A stretch of DNA of 8,825 nucleotides from Desulfotignum sp. (GTDB lineage Bacteria; Desulfobacterota; Desulfobacteria; Desulfobacterales; Desulfobacteraceae), in contig JAABRW010000443.1 in NCBI GenBank assembly GCA_011390695.1, positions 1 to 8,825 on the forward strand. The letters run 5' to 3'. A program made the translations under genes and the position numbers. Within the stretch, counting starts at the first letter, position 1. Each line of letters opens with the position of its first letter. A model generated the notes under the pieces. It was not told the origin of the DNA, did not search any database, and saw only the letters and a program-made list of their open reading frames with translations. Positions 1-7,422 of the stretch are shown in pieces.

Positions 1-868
1 AAATGCAGTGGATAGATCAACCAAGAACACAGCTCATCAGGCTATGGATTTCATAGTCAACAAATTTTCAAATGCTGATGTTGCATCAGAAAATACAGAT
101 CTGGAAAAAATGTTGGTTGAGCTTGATGGCTGCGAGATCCGAACCGCCGAATTAATTTCTACCGAAGAAAAAAACGAACTGACCCCGGTTCACAAGAATC
201 CTAAAATGGCAAAAAAAATCAACTGGAAAGATGTTCGATTAGGATTCGTAAGACCATTAGATTCAGAGTCCAAAATATTTGCCGGGGGACTGGACTCATA
301 CCCACAAGTCGTTGGCCAAATGCGTAGTGCGGCCGTTTTGATTGGGATGACTTCCGAAACAGAAGTTGTCGGAGTCGCTGATGGTGGCATAGGGCTGAGT
401 GAGGAGCTGAAAAGGCATTTTCCTTCCATGCAATTTGTATTGGATAAATCTCACTTCCGTGATCATTTATATGAGACTGCAGAAGCCCTTGGGATAAAAA
501 GGGAAGACCGCCCAGCTTGGGTGAATTCACGATTACAAGCAGTATCAAACGGCCACTTTGATGAAGTGCTGACAGAACTCGAAGATGAATATCAAAATAA
601 CCCCAACCAACGACTGAAAAGGCTGATAGGATACATGAAACGTTTCAGTAACGCGCTTGGTTACAAGGATTTTAAATCAAAAGGTTACCCAATCGGATCC
701 GGGGAGATTGAAAGCGCTCATAAATCAATTCCCCAAAAACGGCTAAAAATACCGGGAGCGAGCTGGAGAGCAGATTCCATAAACCCGATGCTCTCTTTAC
801 GCATATTGAGAGCAAATGGTTGGTGGGAGGATTTTTGGGATAGTCGAACTGAGAAGTTGGCGGCATGA
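1..868 (+). CDS. ISKra4-type DDE transposase, C-terminal part (5' end outside window)
   Basis: The frame is open to the left window edge, so the true start lies outside; the first in-window start-like codon is the GTG at 8. The visible part holds what look like all three catalytic acids, numbered from that GTG: Asp40 in VELDG, Asp146 in FVLDKSHF, and Glu235 in the GSGEIESAHK box, followed by the basic QKRLKIPGASWR stretch. The GSGxxESAxK and VLDxxH pattern is typical of ISKra4-family (DDE) transposases, which cut and rejoin the ends of their own insertion sequence. Family members usually have about 450-500 residues, so roughly the first third is missing here. The visible part has no internal stop and may belong to an intact element. 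The stop is TGA at 866-868. Family assignment comes from motif recognition only. Confidence 0.8.
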   Translation, partial: NAVDRSTKNTAHQAMDFIVNKFSNADVASENTDLEKMLVELDGCEIRTAELISTEEKNELTPVHKNPKMAKKINWKDVRLGFVRPLDSESKIFAGGLDSYPQVVGQMRSAAVLIGMTSETEVVGVADGGIGLSEELKRHFPSMQFVLDKSHFRDHLYETAEALGIKREDRPAWVNSRLQAVSNGHFDEVLTELEDEYQNNPNQRLKRLIGYMKRFSNALGYKDFKSKGYPIGSGEIESAHKSIPQKRLKIPGASWRADSINPMLSLRILRANGWWEDFWDSRTEKLAA

Positions 869-985
869 TTTCGACAACAGCCATGATTTACACCCGGCCG
901 AAGGTCATCCCTGTGGGATAGCGGCAGCTTAGTGGTGGGAGTAGTCACGAAATTATCAGAAATATCCAAACATGTCCCCCCTGAT
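869..985 (+). mobile_element. Probable non-coding right end of the ISKra4-type element
   Basis: About 115 bases follow the transposase stop without a supported gene. They run to ACATGTCCCCCCTGA near 971-985, a G/C-run edge that would suit an IS terminus, after which the sequence becomes very T-rich. The left end of the element is outside the window, so terminal inverted repeats and a target duplication cannot be checked. The exact boundary is a guess. Confidence 0.3.
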
Positions 986-1022
986 TTTTTTGATCTTTAT
1001 TTTTTTCTTGACTTAAACGGAA

Positions 1023-1066
1023 CTCCCCTGATACAAGCACAACATGTTGTGCTTGTATCAGGGGAG
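1023..1066. repeat. Perfect 44-bp palindrome, two 22-bp arms with no loop
   Basis: The left arm (1023-1044, starting CTCCCCTGATACAAG) is exactly the reverse complement of the right arm (1045-1066, ending CTTGTATCAGGGGAG). The centre is ACATGT. Bases flanking the arms do not pair. No run of T follows on either strand (CAATAATATTTT on the plus side), so it is not a classic intrinsic terminator. It could be two abutting inverted IS ends, a MITE-like scar, a dimer-binding site, or a terminator-like hairpin shielding the operon from IS transcription. The motif CCCCTGAT also occurs at about 977-984 and 1301-1308. Confidence 0.9.
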
Positions 1067-1398
1067 CAATAATATTTTGAATCTTAAGGGATTTTGATAC
1101 TTTCTTTGGCTAAAAGCAAGTTCCTATCCTTTAACCAATAGCGTGTGAGACAAGATGAGATATCTTATGGTGAGACACGAATACTTAATAGTATGGTTGA
1201 CATCAAACCCATTATCCTGATAGATACAATGAATAATATGGTTCTCCGCCTGCATTGAAGGGCCTCTGGAAATAAGCAGTTATCCATGACTCAGCGGCAG
1301 CCCCTGATTGAATCCTGAATCTCAAAAAAGCGTTTTAAAAAATAGGTTTTTCCCCGTATCAATTTAGCAATCGATTGGTCTCACAGGGGGATTTTTTC
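1067..1398 (+). promoter_or_regulatory. Upstream region of the cyclase operon
   Basis: No ORF is supported here. Short repeats are visible: GTGAGACA at 1145-1152 and again at 1170-1177, with a related TGAGA at 1156-1160 and the palindrome AGATATCT at 1158-1165 between them. A perfect -35 hexamer TTGACA at 1197-1202 is followed 18 bases later by only a weak -10 (TAGATA, 1221-1226), so the promoter call is tentative. An operator built from the GTGAGACA pair is possible but unproven. Confidence 0.25.
1385..1391 (+). promoter_or_regulatory. Ribosome binding site that sets the cyclase start
   Basis: AGGGGGA lies seven bases before the ATG at 1399. An in-frame TTG at 1375 is further upstream but has no such site and would place the Shine-Dalgarno inside the gene, so ATG 1399 is preferred. 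Confidence 0.7.
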
Positions 1399-3657
1399 AT
1401 GTCTCGTTTGACCAAGGGAACAATTATAGGTTTGATAACAGGCATCCTGGGGCTGATCATCAGCTTTATGCCGGTCGGTTCGGGTCTTGTTGAAAATATT
1501 GGCCTGGACCTATTGTTTCACCTGAGGGGGAAAAGAGAGGTGCCTGCATCTGTTATCATCGTGGCCTTGGACGATTTTTCTGCTAAAGCCCTGAACCTGC
1601 CGTCCCTGCCGCTTAAGTGGCCTCGTTCTCTGCATGCCCGTCTCACGGAATATCTCGTCGATCAAGGAGCCCAGGTGATCGTCTTTGATATCAACTTCAG
1701 CGACCCCACGGTACCGGAAACTGATCATTTGTTTGCTCGGGCCATTCAAAAAGCAAATAATGTTGTTTTGTGTGAAAACCTTCAAAAAGAAACCCTTGCT
1801 CTGACGGATGAAAAGGGAGTCTTCACGGGGAATCTGCACCTGGAGAGGCTGGTGCCCCCGGTGGATTTGCTGGCAGGAGCTGCGGTTGCCCTGGCCCCGT
1901 TCCCCTTGCCCAAAGTCCCCATCAAGGTGAATCAGTACTGGATGTTCAAGACCAGCGCCGGAGAAATGCCCACCCTGCCGGTGGTTGTTTTCCAATTATT
2001 TGCCCTGGAAGTGTATCCTGAGTTTATTCAGATTTTAACCCGGGTGAATCCCCTTCATGCCCTTGACATTCCTTTTGATGAAAATGAAATCATTCTTGAA
2101 AAAAAGATCAATGAACTCATTCTGGGACTGAGGGGGCTTTTCCGGGCGAATCCCTCCCTGGCAGAACAAATGCGGGCAGAGATTTTGTGTGATAAATCCG
2201 CCTCGGGTATTCCTTTAGAATGTCAAGTCCTCAAATCCCTGATTACTATGTATCAAAGTCCTGACAGCCGTTATCTGAATTTTTATGGCCCTCCCGGAAC
2301 CATTCCCACCATCTCCTATTGCCAGGTTCTGTATCAATTGGAACACCCCGCGTCCCAGAGAACCCCGGTTGATTTTAAGGGAAAAGCTGTATTTATTGGA
2401 CATTCGGAACGGGTGCTGCCCAATTTAAAAGATGGATTTTACACCGCTTTTTCTCATCCCAGCGGGGTGGATATTTCCGGGGTTGAAATGACAGCCACAG
2501 CTTTTGCAAACCTGCTAGAGGACAAACCCATTCAACCCCTTCCTTTGGCCGGCTACACTGCCCTTGTTTTTTTCTGGGGAGTTTTGCTGGGCCTGGTGTT
2601 TTATCTTTTCTCGGCCCCTTTTTCCCTGTTGGGGATGCTGGGCCTGGGGATTGTCTATTTTGGTTATGTCCAGTATCAATTTTTGGTCAAGGGCCATTGG
2701 CTTCCTTTGATTGTTCCCTTATGCCTGCAGCCGCCCATGGCTTTTTTCGGAGCAGTTTTATGGAAATACATGGATACCAAAAAGGAGCGCGAGAGTATCC
2801 GAAATGCCTTTGGATACTACCTGCCCAATAATGTGATTGACCAATTGGTGAAAAATATAGCCAGGGAAAAAAACAACACCCAGATCGTTTATGGGACGTG
2901 CCTGTGTACCGATGCCGGACAATACACCAATTTGTCTGAAACCATGGCCCCGGAGGAACTGACCCGCCTTATGAATACCTATTATAATGCCCTTTTTCAG
3001 CCGGTAAAGAAACATGAAGGTATTGTCATCAACATCGTGGGCGATTCCATGCTGGCCCTGTGGGCAAACACAAGGTCTGATCCTGTCCTGAGACACAAAG
3101 CCTGTCTGGCAGCCCTGGAAATTGCCCAAGCCGTAAGCCGGTTCAATGATTTCTTTCAAAATAACCCGCTTCCCACCCGCATTGGTTTGCATCATGGCCT
3201 GGTTTCACTGGGAAATATCGGGGCCATGGATCATTATGAATATAGGCCCACCGGAGATATTGTAAACACCGCCTCGCGGATGGAAGGGCTGAATAAATAT
3301 CTGGGCACAGATATACTGGTCAGCGGAGAAGTCATGGAGCAATTAAATGGGTTCCTGACACGGGATCTTGGACAATTCTTTTTGTCTGGAAAATCAATGC
3401 CAGTTTCGGTTTTGGAGTTAATATGCCCCCTGGGTGAAGCAACATCCCGGCAGAAAAGCCTTTGTCACACTTTTTCCCAGGCATTAACCGCATACAGAGA
3501 ACAATCCTGGGAAAAAGCCATGAATTATTTTTATCAGAGCATCCGGATCAATGGACTGGATGGGCCGTCCATTTTTTATCTCAACCGAATTGAAAACCTG
3601 AGGAAAAACCCGCCTGGTAAAACATGGGAAGGTATCGTCCACATGGACAAAAAATAG
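1399..3657 (+). CDS. CHASE2-domain class III adenylate/guanylate cyclase, membrane sensor
   Basis: The product has 752 residues. An N-terminal membrane segment (about 6-28) is followed by a CHASE2 extracytoplasmic sensor domain (about 30-375; note the VIIVALDDFSAKAL and VIVFDINFSDP motifs). Three close membrane helices follow (about 384-456), then a short linker and a class III cyclase domain (about 494-660). Metal-binding Asp505 (CTDAGQYT) and Asp549 (GDSMLALW) are present, as is the transition-state pair Asn623/Arg627 (VNTASRME). The two residues that normally read the base are Asn545 in place of Lys and Arg616 in place of Asp/Thr. The C-terminal tail (about 690-735) looks TPR-like (ALTAYREQSWEKAMNYFYQS). 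It should make a cyclic nucleotide in the cytoplasm in response to a periplasmic cue; cAMP is expected from the family, but the base choice is uncertain. The gene ends 14 bases before the next start, so the two are surely co-transcribed. The CHASE2 (COG4252) and FecR pairing is, as I recall, a recurrent gene neighbourhood. Confidence 0.9.
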   Translation: MSRLTKGTIIGLITGILGLIISFMPVGSGLVENIGLDLLFHLRGKREVPASVIIVALDDFSAKALNLPSLPLKWPRSLHARLTEYLVDQGAQVIVFDINFSDPTVPETDHLFARAIQKANNVVLCENLQKETLALTDEKGVFTGNLHLERLVPPVDLLAGAAVALAPFPLPKVPIKVNQYWMFKTSAGEMPTLPVVVFQLFALEVYPEFIQILTRVNPLHALDIPFDENEIILEKKINELILGLRGLFRANPSLAEQMRAEILCDKSASGIPLECQVLKSLITMYQSPDSRYLNFYGPPGTIPTISYCQVLYQLEHPASQRTPVDFKGKAVFIGHSERVLPNLKDGFYTAFSHPSGVDISGVEMTATAFANLLEDKPIQPLPLAGYTALVFFWGVLLGLVFYLFSAPFSLLGMLGLGIVYFGYVQYQFLVKGHWLPLIVPLCLQPPMAFFGAVLWKYMDTKKERESIRNAFGYYLPNNVIDQLVKNIAREKNNTQIVYGTCLCTDAGQYTNLSETMAPEELTRLMNTYYNALFQPVKKHEGIVINIVGDSMLALWANTRSDPVLRHKACLAALEIAQAVSRFNDFFQNNPLPTRIGLHHGLVSLGNIGAMDHYEYRPTGDIVNTASRMEGLNKYLGTDILVSGEVMEQLNGFLTRDLGQFFLSGKSMPVSVLELICPLGEATSRQKSLCHTFSQALTAYREQSWEKAMNYFYQSIRINGLDGPSIFYLNRIENLRKNPPGKTWEGIVHMDKK

Positions 3658-3663
3658 GGAGAG
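3657..3663 (+). promoter_or_regulatory. Ribosome binding site that sets the FecR-protein start
   Basis: GGGAGAG overlaps the cyclase stop codon and lies eight bases before the ATG at 3672. The longer frame opening at ATG 3624 would add 16 polar residues ahead of a clean signal peptide and overlap the cyclase gene, so 3672 is chosen. Confidence 0.65.
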
Positions 3664-3671
3664 AAAAACAG

Positions 3672-6600
3672 ATGAAACCATTCCGCGTTCGGTTATGGAG
3701 AGGGGGGATTTTGTGGGTCTTGTTAGGGTCCCATATGATTTCCAGTGCAGGGGCATCAGAGATCTGTACACAATGGGTCGGCAAAATTGTTTCTGTCCAG
3801 GGTACTGTCCAAACCCGGAGAGTGGATCAAACCCTGTGGGTGCCGGTTCAATTGAACGATATCCTTTGTCCCGGTGACATGATTAGAACCCTGGAGCGAA
3901 GCCGTGCAGCCATTATTCTTTCCAATGAATCAAGCCTTCGCCTGGATCAAGCCACCACATTGACCATTCACATGGCCAAAGAAAAAGCCTTCTCTCTGGT
4001 GGATCTTCTCAGGGGGGCTGTCCATTTTTTCAGTCGGATCCACCGAGGGCTGAAGGTGACAACCCCCTTTGTGAACGGGTTTGTGGAAGGCACTGAATTT
4101 TATGTAAGGGTTGAATCAGACCATACCCTTTTTTCCATATTGGAAGGCCGGGTCGCAGCCATGAATGACAAGGGAAGCCTTTCTCTGTCCAAGGGGCAAT
4201 CTGCCCTGGCTAGAGCCGGGCAGGCACCCGTCCTGCAGATGGTTGTCCAGCCGAGGGATGCGGTTCAATGGGCCCTCTATTACCCTCCCCTGTTGGATTA
4301 TCATCCCATGGATTTTCCGGGGGGGACAAAAGATGGCTGGCAGGCAAGGGTTCGCACCTCCCTGGAGTTTTATAAAAAGGGAGATGTGACCCAGGCTTTT
4401 TCCAGCCTGGATCAGGTACTGGATGATATCCGTGATCCACGATTTTTCATCTATCGGGCCGGCCTGCTGCTCTGGGTTGGCCGCCTGGATGAAGCCAGGG
4501 CAGATATCCGCAGGGCAGCAGGCATTGATCCAGGGGAAAGCAATGTGTTTTCCCTTGAGTCGATTATTGCAACTACTTTGAATCAAAAGCACCATGCCTT
4601 TGATCTGGCAAAAAAAGCGGTTGAATTGGACACAGAATCCTCCATTGCCAGGTTAGCCCTTTCCTATGCACAGCAATCCCTGTTTGACCTCCAGGGGGCG
4701 CTGGCAAGTCTTAGGAAGGCCGTGACCCTGGATCCGGAAAATGCACTGGCTTGGGCAAGACTTGCCGAGCTTTTTTTATCCATGGGAAATTTGAAAAAAT
4801 CCCTTGAAGCCGCCCGGAAAGCCGTTGCATTGAATCCTGAATTGGAAAGGGCCCAGACCGTTCTCGGGTTTGCCTATCTTGCTCAGATACGGACCCGGAA
4901 GGCAAACCAGGTTTTTACCCAGGCTATTGGGCTGGAACCTTCAGCTCCCCTTCCCCGGTTAGGCCGTGGCCTGGCCATTATCCGGGAGGGAAAGGTAACG
5001 GAGGGCCGGGGTGAAATTGAAGTGGCTGCCAGTCTGGACCCGGGCAATGCCCTGATTCGCAGTTATCTGGGCAAAGCCTATTTTGAAGAAAAACGAGATG
5101 CCCTGGCCCGGGATCAGTTTGCCATGGCCAAGGTTCTGGATCCCGAAGATCCCACGCCCTGGTTTTATGATGCCATTTTCAAACAGACCGTGAATCGCCC
5201 GATAGAGGCATTGCATGACCTTCAAAAATCCATTGAATTAAATGACAACCGGGCTGTATACCGCTCACGTCTTTTGCTGGATGAGGACCTGGCAGCCCGC
5301 AGCGCCAGCCTCAGCCGCATATACAGCGATCTGAATTTCTCCCAGCTGGCCCTGGCAGAGGCTTATAAATCCCTGAACACCGATCCCTCCAATTATTCTG
5401 CCCACAGATTTCTGGCAGACTCCTATTCGGTTCTTCCCAGGCATGATATTGCCCGGGTCAGCGAGCGGCTGCAATTTCAACTGCTGCAGCCCATCAATAT
5501 CCAGCCGGTCAGTCCTGAACTGGCTGAGGGCAGCCCTTATATCCTGGAGGGTGCAGGTCCGGCAACCCCCTCTTTTAACGAGTTCAGCCAGTTGTTCAAC
5601 CGCAACCGTCTCTCCCTGAAGGCCAGAGGCGTGGCAGCGGAGAACAGGACCTGGGGGGAGCAGATGGTCATATCCGGTGTCTGGGATAGCGTCTCCTTCA
5701 GCCTGGGGCAATTCCATTACGAGACCGATGGGTTCCGGCAAAACAATGACCAGAACCAGAATATCTATAATGCCTTTGCGCAGGTGAGCCTCTCTCCCCA
5801 GACCAGCATCCAGACCGAATACCGAAAGAAAGATAAGGAGAATGGGGATCTGCCCCTGCGGTTTGACCCGGAGCTATATTTTTCAAGCTTAATAGAAAAG
5901 GAATATACGGAGTCCATGCGGTTGGGCTATCACCATGCGTTTGCACCCCATTCCCACTTTATTTCCTCTGTCATATACCAAGAGAAAGAAGATGAAAAGG
6001 CTTTTCCGGATTTTGGAGTCGATATTTCAAAAGAGGAGGAGGGGGTATTGGCAGAGGGACAGTATTTGTTCCGTGGAGAACGCTTTACTTTAGTGGGAGG
6101 GGGCGGCTATTTCAACGCGGATCGAAAAAGTCGGGAAGAGGTGCCCTTTTTTCCAACCGAGATATATGAAACAGATATTTACCATACCAATTTTTATACC
6201 TACACATATATTCATTATCCAGATCGGTTCACCTGGGTATTAGGCGCTGGTGTTGACTGGCTTGAGGGTGCTGTTGTGAACAAAGATCAGTTTAATCCGA
6301 AACTCGGGATTATCTGGAATCACAATCCTGACACCACATTTCGCGCCGCGTTGTTCAAGACCCTGCAAAGAACCTTGCTCTCCAGCCAGACCCTGGAACC
6401 AACCCAGATGGCTGGGTTCAATCAGTTTTTTAATGATGGGGAGGGGGTTGAATCCTGGCGTCAGGGTATTGCCGTGGATCAAAAATTTTCCAAAAATAGC
6501 TTTGGAGGACTTGAATTGTCCCGTCGGGATATGGAAGTGCCCTATAACGACCTAAGATCTTCTTCTTATACCCTTGATGTCCGTGAAGCAGTCTGGAAAG

Positions 6601-7034
6601 AAAAATTGGCCCGGGCCTATTTTTACTGGACCCCCAAAAATTGGGTGGCCTTGAGCGCAGACTATTTGTATGAAGAGCTTGAACGGGATTTGAACTTTCC
6701 CGGGGATGAATATTTTATCAAAGTTGATACACATCGCCTCCCCTTAGGCATCAGCTTTTTTCATCCCGCAGGGGTTACGCTGCGATTTGGCGCCAGTTAC
6801 GTTTATCAGAACGGAACATTCACTGATACCTATTCAAGGTTGGTGCGGGGAAATGACCGATTTTGGCTGATGGATGCTGGTATCGGATACCGGCTTCCCA
6901 AGAGATCGGGCCTCATATCTCTTGAGGTGAAAAATATATTGGATAAAAAATTCAGATTTCAAAATACAGATCCTGCTGGTCTAAGCTGTATGCCCGAGCG
7001 CATGATCATCGCAAAGTTCATACTGTCGTTTTAA
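3672..7034 (+). CDS. Exported FecR-TPR protein with C-terminal TonB-receptor-like beta-barrel
   Basis: The product has 1120 residues. Residues 1-28 form a signal peptide: basic start, hydrophobic core GGILWVLLG, and a likely cut after SSAGA. A FecR domain spans about 35-175 (WVGKIVSVQGTVQTRR, then GDMIRTLERSRAAIILSNESSLRLD and a TPFVNGFVEGTEFYV segment). About nine or ten TPR units follow (about 227-600), visible as repeated A-x(2)-KAVxLDPEN-type helices. From about 630 to the C-terminus the sequence alternates like beta-strands. It carries TonB-dependent-receptor style segments (FNPKLGIIWNHNPDTTFRAA, LEVKNILDKKFRFQ) and ends in a final Phe (AKFILSF), as outer-membrane barrels do. I see no plug domain and no TonB box. 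The likely place is the outer membrane, with FecR and TPR parts in the periplasm. FecR domains elsewhere relay signals from outer-membrane receptors, and the tight link to the CHASE2 cyclase suggests a signalling partner. It could instead be a scaffold or secretion pore; the substrate is unknown. Confidence 0.85.
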   Translation: MKPFRVRLWRGGILWVLLGSHMISSAGASEICTQWVGKIVSVQGTVQTRRVDQTLWVPVQLNDILCPGDMIRTLERSRAAIILSNESSLRLDQATTLTIHMAKEKAFSLVDLLRGAVHFFSRIHRGLKVTTPFVNGFVEGTEFYVRVESDHTLFSILEGRVAAMNDKGSLSLSKGQSALARAGQAPVLQMVVQPRDAVQWALYYPPLLDYHPMDFPGGTKDGWQARVRTSLEFYKKGDVTQAFSSLDQVLDDIRDPRFFIYRAGLLLWVGRLDEARADIRRAAGIDPGESNVFSLESIIATTLNQKHHAFDLAKKAVELDTESSIARLALSYAQQSLFDLQGALASLRKAVTLDPENALAWARLAELFLSMGNLKKSLEAARKAVALNPELERAQTVLGFAYLAQIRTRKANQVFTQAIGLEPSAPLPRLGRGLAIIREGKVTEGRGEIEVAASLDPGNALIRSYLGKAYFEEKRDALARDQFAMAKVLDPEDPTPWFYDAIFKQTVNRPIEALHDLQKSIELNDNRAVYRSRLLLDEDLAARSASLSRIYSDLNFSQLALAEAYKSLNTDPSNYSAHRFLADSYSVLPRHDIARVSERLQFQLLQPINIQPVSPELAEGSPYILEGAGPATPSFNEFSQLFNRNRLSLKARGVAAENRTWGEQMVISGVWDSVSFSLGQFHYETDGFRQNNDQNQNIYNAFAQVSLSPQTSIQTEYRKKDKENGDLPLRFDPELYFSSLIEKEYTESMRLGYHHAFAPHSHFISSVIYQEKEDEKAFPDFGVDISKEEEGVLAEGQYLFRGERFTLVGGGGYFNADRKSREEVPFFPTEIYETDIYHTNFYTYTYIHYPDRFTWVLGAGVDWLEGAVVNKDQFNPKLGIIWNHNPDTTFRAALFKTLQRTLLSSQTLEPTQMAGFNQFFNDGEGVESWRQGIAVDQKFSKNSFGGLELSRRDMEVPYNDLRSSSYTLDVREAVWKEKLARAYFYWTPKNWVALSADYLYEELERDLNFPGDEYFIKVDTHRLPLGISFFHPAGVTLRFGASYVYQNGTFTDTYSRLVRGNDRFWLMDAGIGYRLPKRSGLISLEVKNILDKKFRFQNTDPAGLSCMPERMIIAKFILSF

Positions 7035-7050
7035 TAACCATTATTTCGAG

Positions 7051-7062
7051 AAAGGAGGTGAT
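7051..7062 (+). promoter_or_regulatory. Ribosome binding site with 12-base match to the 16S 3' tail complement
   Basis: AAAGGAGGTGAT is the full complement of the usual bacterial 16S rRNA 3' end, much longer than the sites of the other genes here. It sits 17 bases after the stop of the barrel protein and serves no long ORF, only the mini-ORF starting with TTG at 7067. Confidence 0.6.
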
Positions 7063-7066
7063 TGAA

Positions 7067-7090
7067 TTGTTTTCAGGGCGGTTGAGTTAA
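7067..7090 (+). CDS. Possible 7-residue leader peptide (MFSGRLS)
   Basis: A TTG codon eight bases after GGAGG (7054-7058) opens a seven-codon frame ending in TAA at 7088-7090. The stop falls at the start of the TTAACGG arm of a possible hairpin, so ribosome position could influence folding ahead of the small gene at 7151. The peptide shows no run of one amino acid that would name an effector. This is inferred only from the very strong ribosome site; the strong site may have another reason. Confidence 0.3.
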   Translation: MFSGRLS

Positions 7091-7131
7091 CGGTACGAAC
7101 AGGAAAAATTTTAACACCCCGTTAAATTTTT
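7088..7131 (+). promoter_or_regulatory. Two competing hairpins ahead of the small Cys-rich gene
   Basis: TTAACGG (7088-7094) can pair with CCGTTAA (7119-7125). Alternatively AAAAATTTTAAC (7104-7115) can pair, with one bulge, with GTTAAATTTTT (7121-7131) across a loop of ACCCC. The two folds share 7121-7125 and so exclude each other. The second ends in five T and may act as a weak, AT-rich terminator of the upstream operon. Together with the mini-ORF this resembles an attenuator, but no conserved riboswitch is recognised. Confidence 0.4.
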
Positions 7132-7150
7132 ACATCAGGGAGGAAAGATA

Positions 7151-7414
7151 ATGACGATAATGGAAAACGAAAAATATATGGTTCTTTACCTGGGAGTGAA
7201 GGATGGAGAAGTTGCCGGAGTTTATGAGGCAGATACGCTAGGAAAAATTGGATCCGAGGTTCAAGCTTTAGATCAAGATAAACTTCGAGAAGAGTTGCCG
7301 CATCTGGCTGCTGTGAAACAAATAAAAAGTCATACTACTTTTTGTGCCCAATCCAGTCCGATATGCATCTATTTCCAGTGTGGTGGTGTGTGGTATAAAA
7401 TTTGCCTGAAATAG
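7151..7414 (+). CDS. Small protein with Cys-rich C-terminal tail, function unknown
   Basis: The product has 87 residues and I do not recognise the family. The start is supported by GGGAGGA (7138-7144) six bases before the ATG; a second in-frame ATG at 7160 has worse spacing. Residues 1-58 are rather acidic and look soluble (MVLYLGVKDGEVAGVYEAD, then LDQDKLREELPHL). The last 23 residues hold four Cys (65, 72, 77, 85) in a hydrophobic aromatic context ending FQCGGVWYKICLK. There is no signal peptide or membrane helix. The leader-plus-Cys-core look could suit a ribosomally made modified peptide, a metal-binding protein, or a redox-sensitive regulator. No modification enzyme or exporter is visible in the window. 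It follows the FecR-barrel gene on the same strand after 116 bases and may be part of, or attenuated from, that operon. Two TAG codons close the frame in a row (7412-7417). Confidence 0.65.
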   Translation: MTIMENEKYMVLYLGVKDGEVAGVYEADTLGKIGSEVQALDQDKLREELPHLAAVKQIKSHTTFCAQSSPICIYFQCGGVWYKICLK

Positions 7415-7422
7415 TAGGTCAT

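Noticed and set aside
1008..1036. Promoter TTGACT with a -10 at ATACAA inside the 44-bp palindrome
   Set aside because: The -10 matches poorly (three of six at best), so chance is likely in this AT-rich stretch.
1510..1995. Long minus-strand frames inside the cyclase and barrel genes (for example 1510-1995, 4116-4595, 5265-5741)
   Set aside because: They are antisense shadows of strongly supported plus-strand genes, with low-complexity translations and no start signals.
3624..3671. Earlier start for the FecR-barrel protein (ATG 3624)
   Set aside because: It would overlap the cyclase gene and put 16 polar residues before a clean signal peptide; the ATG at 3672 has its own ribosome site.
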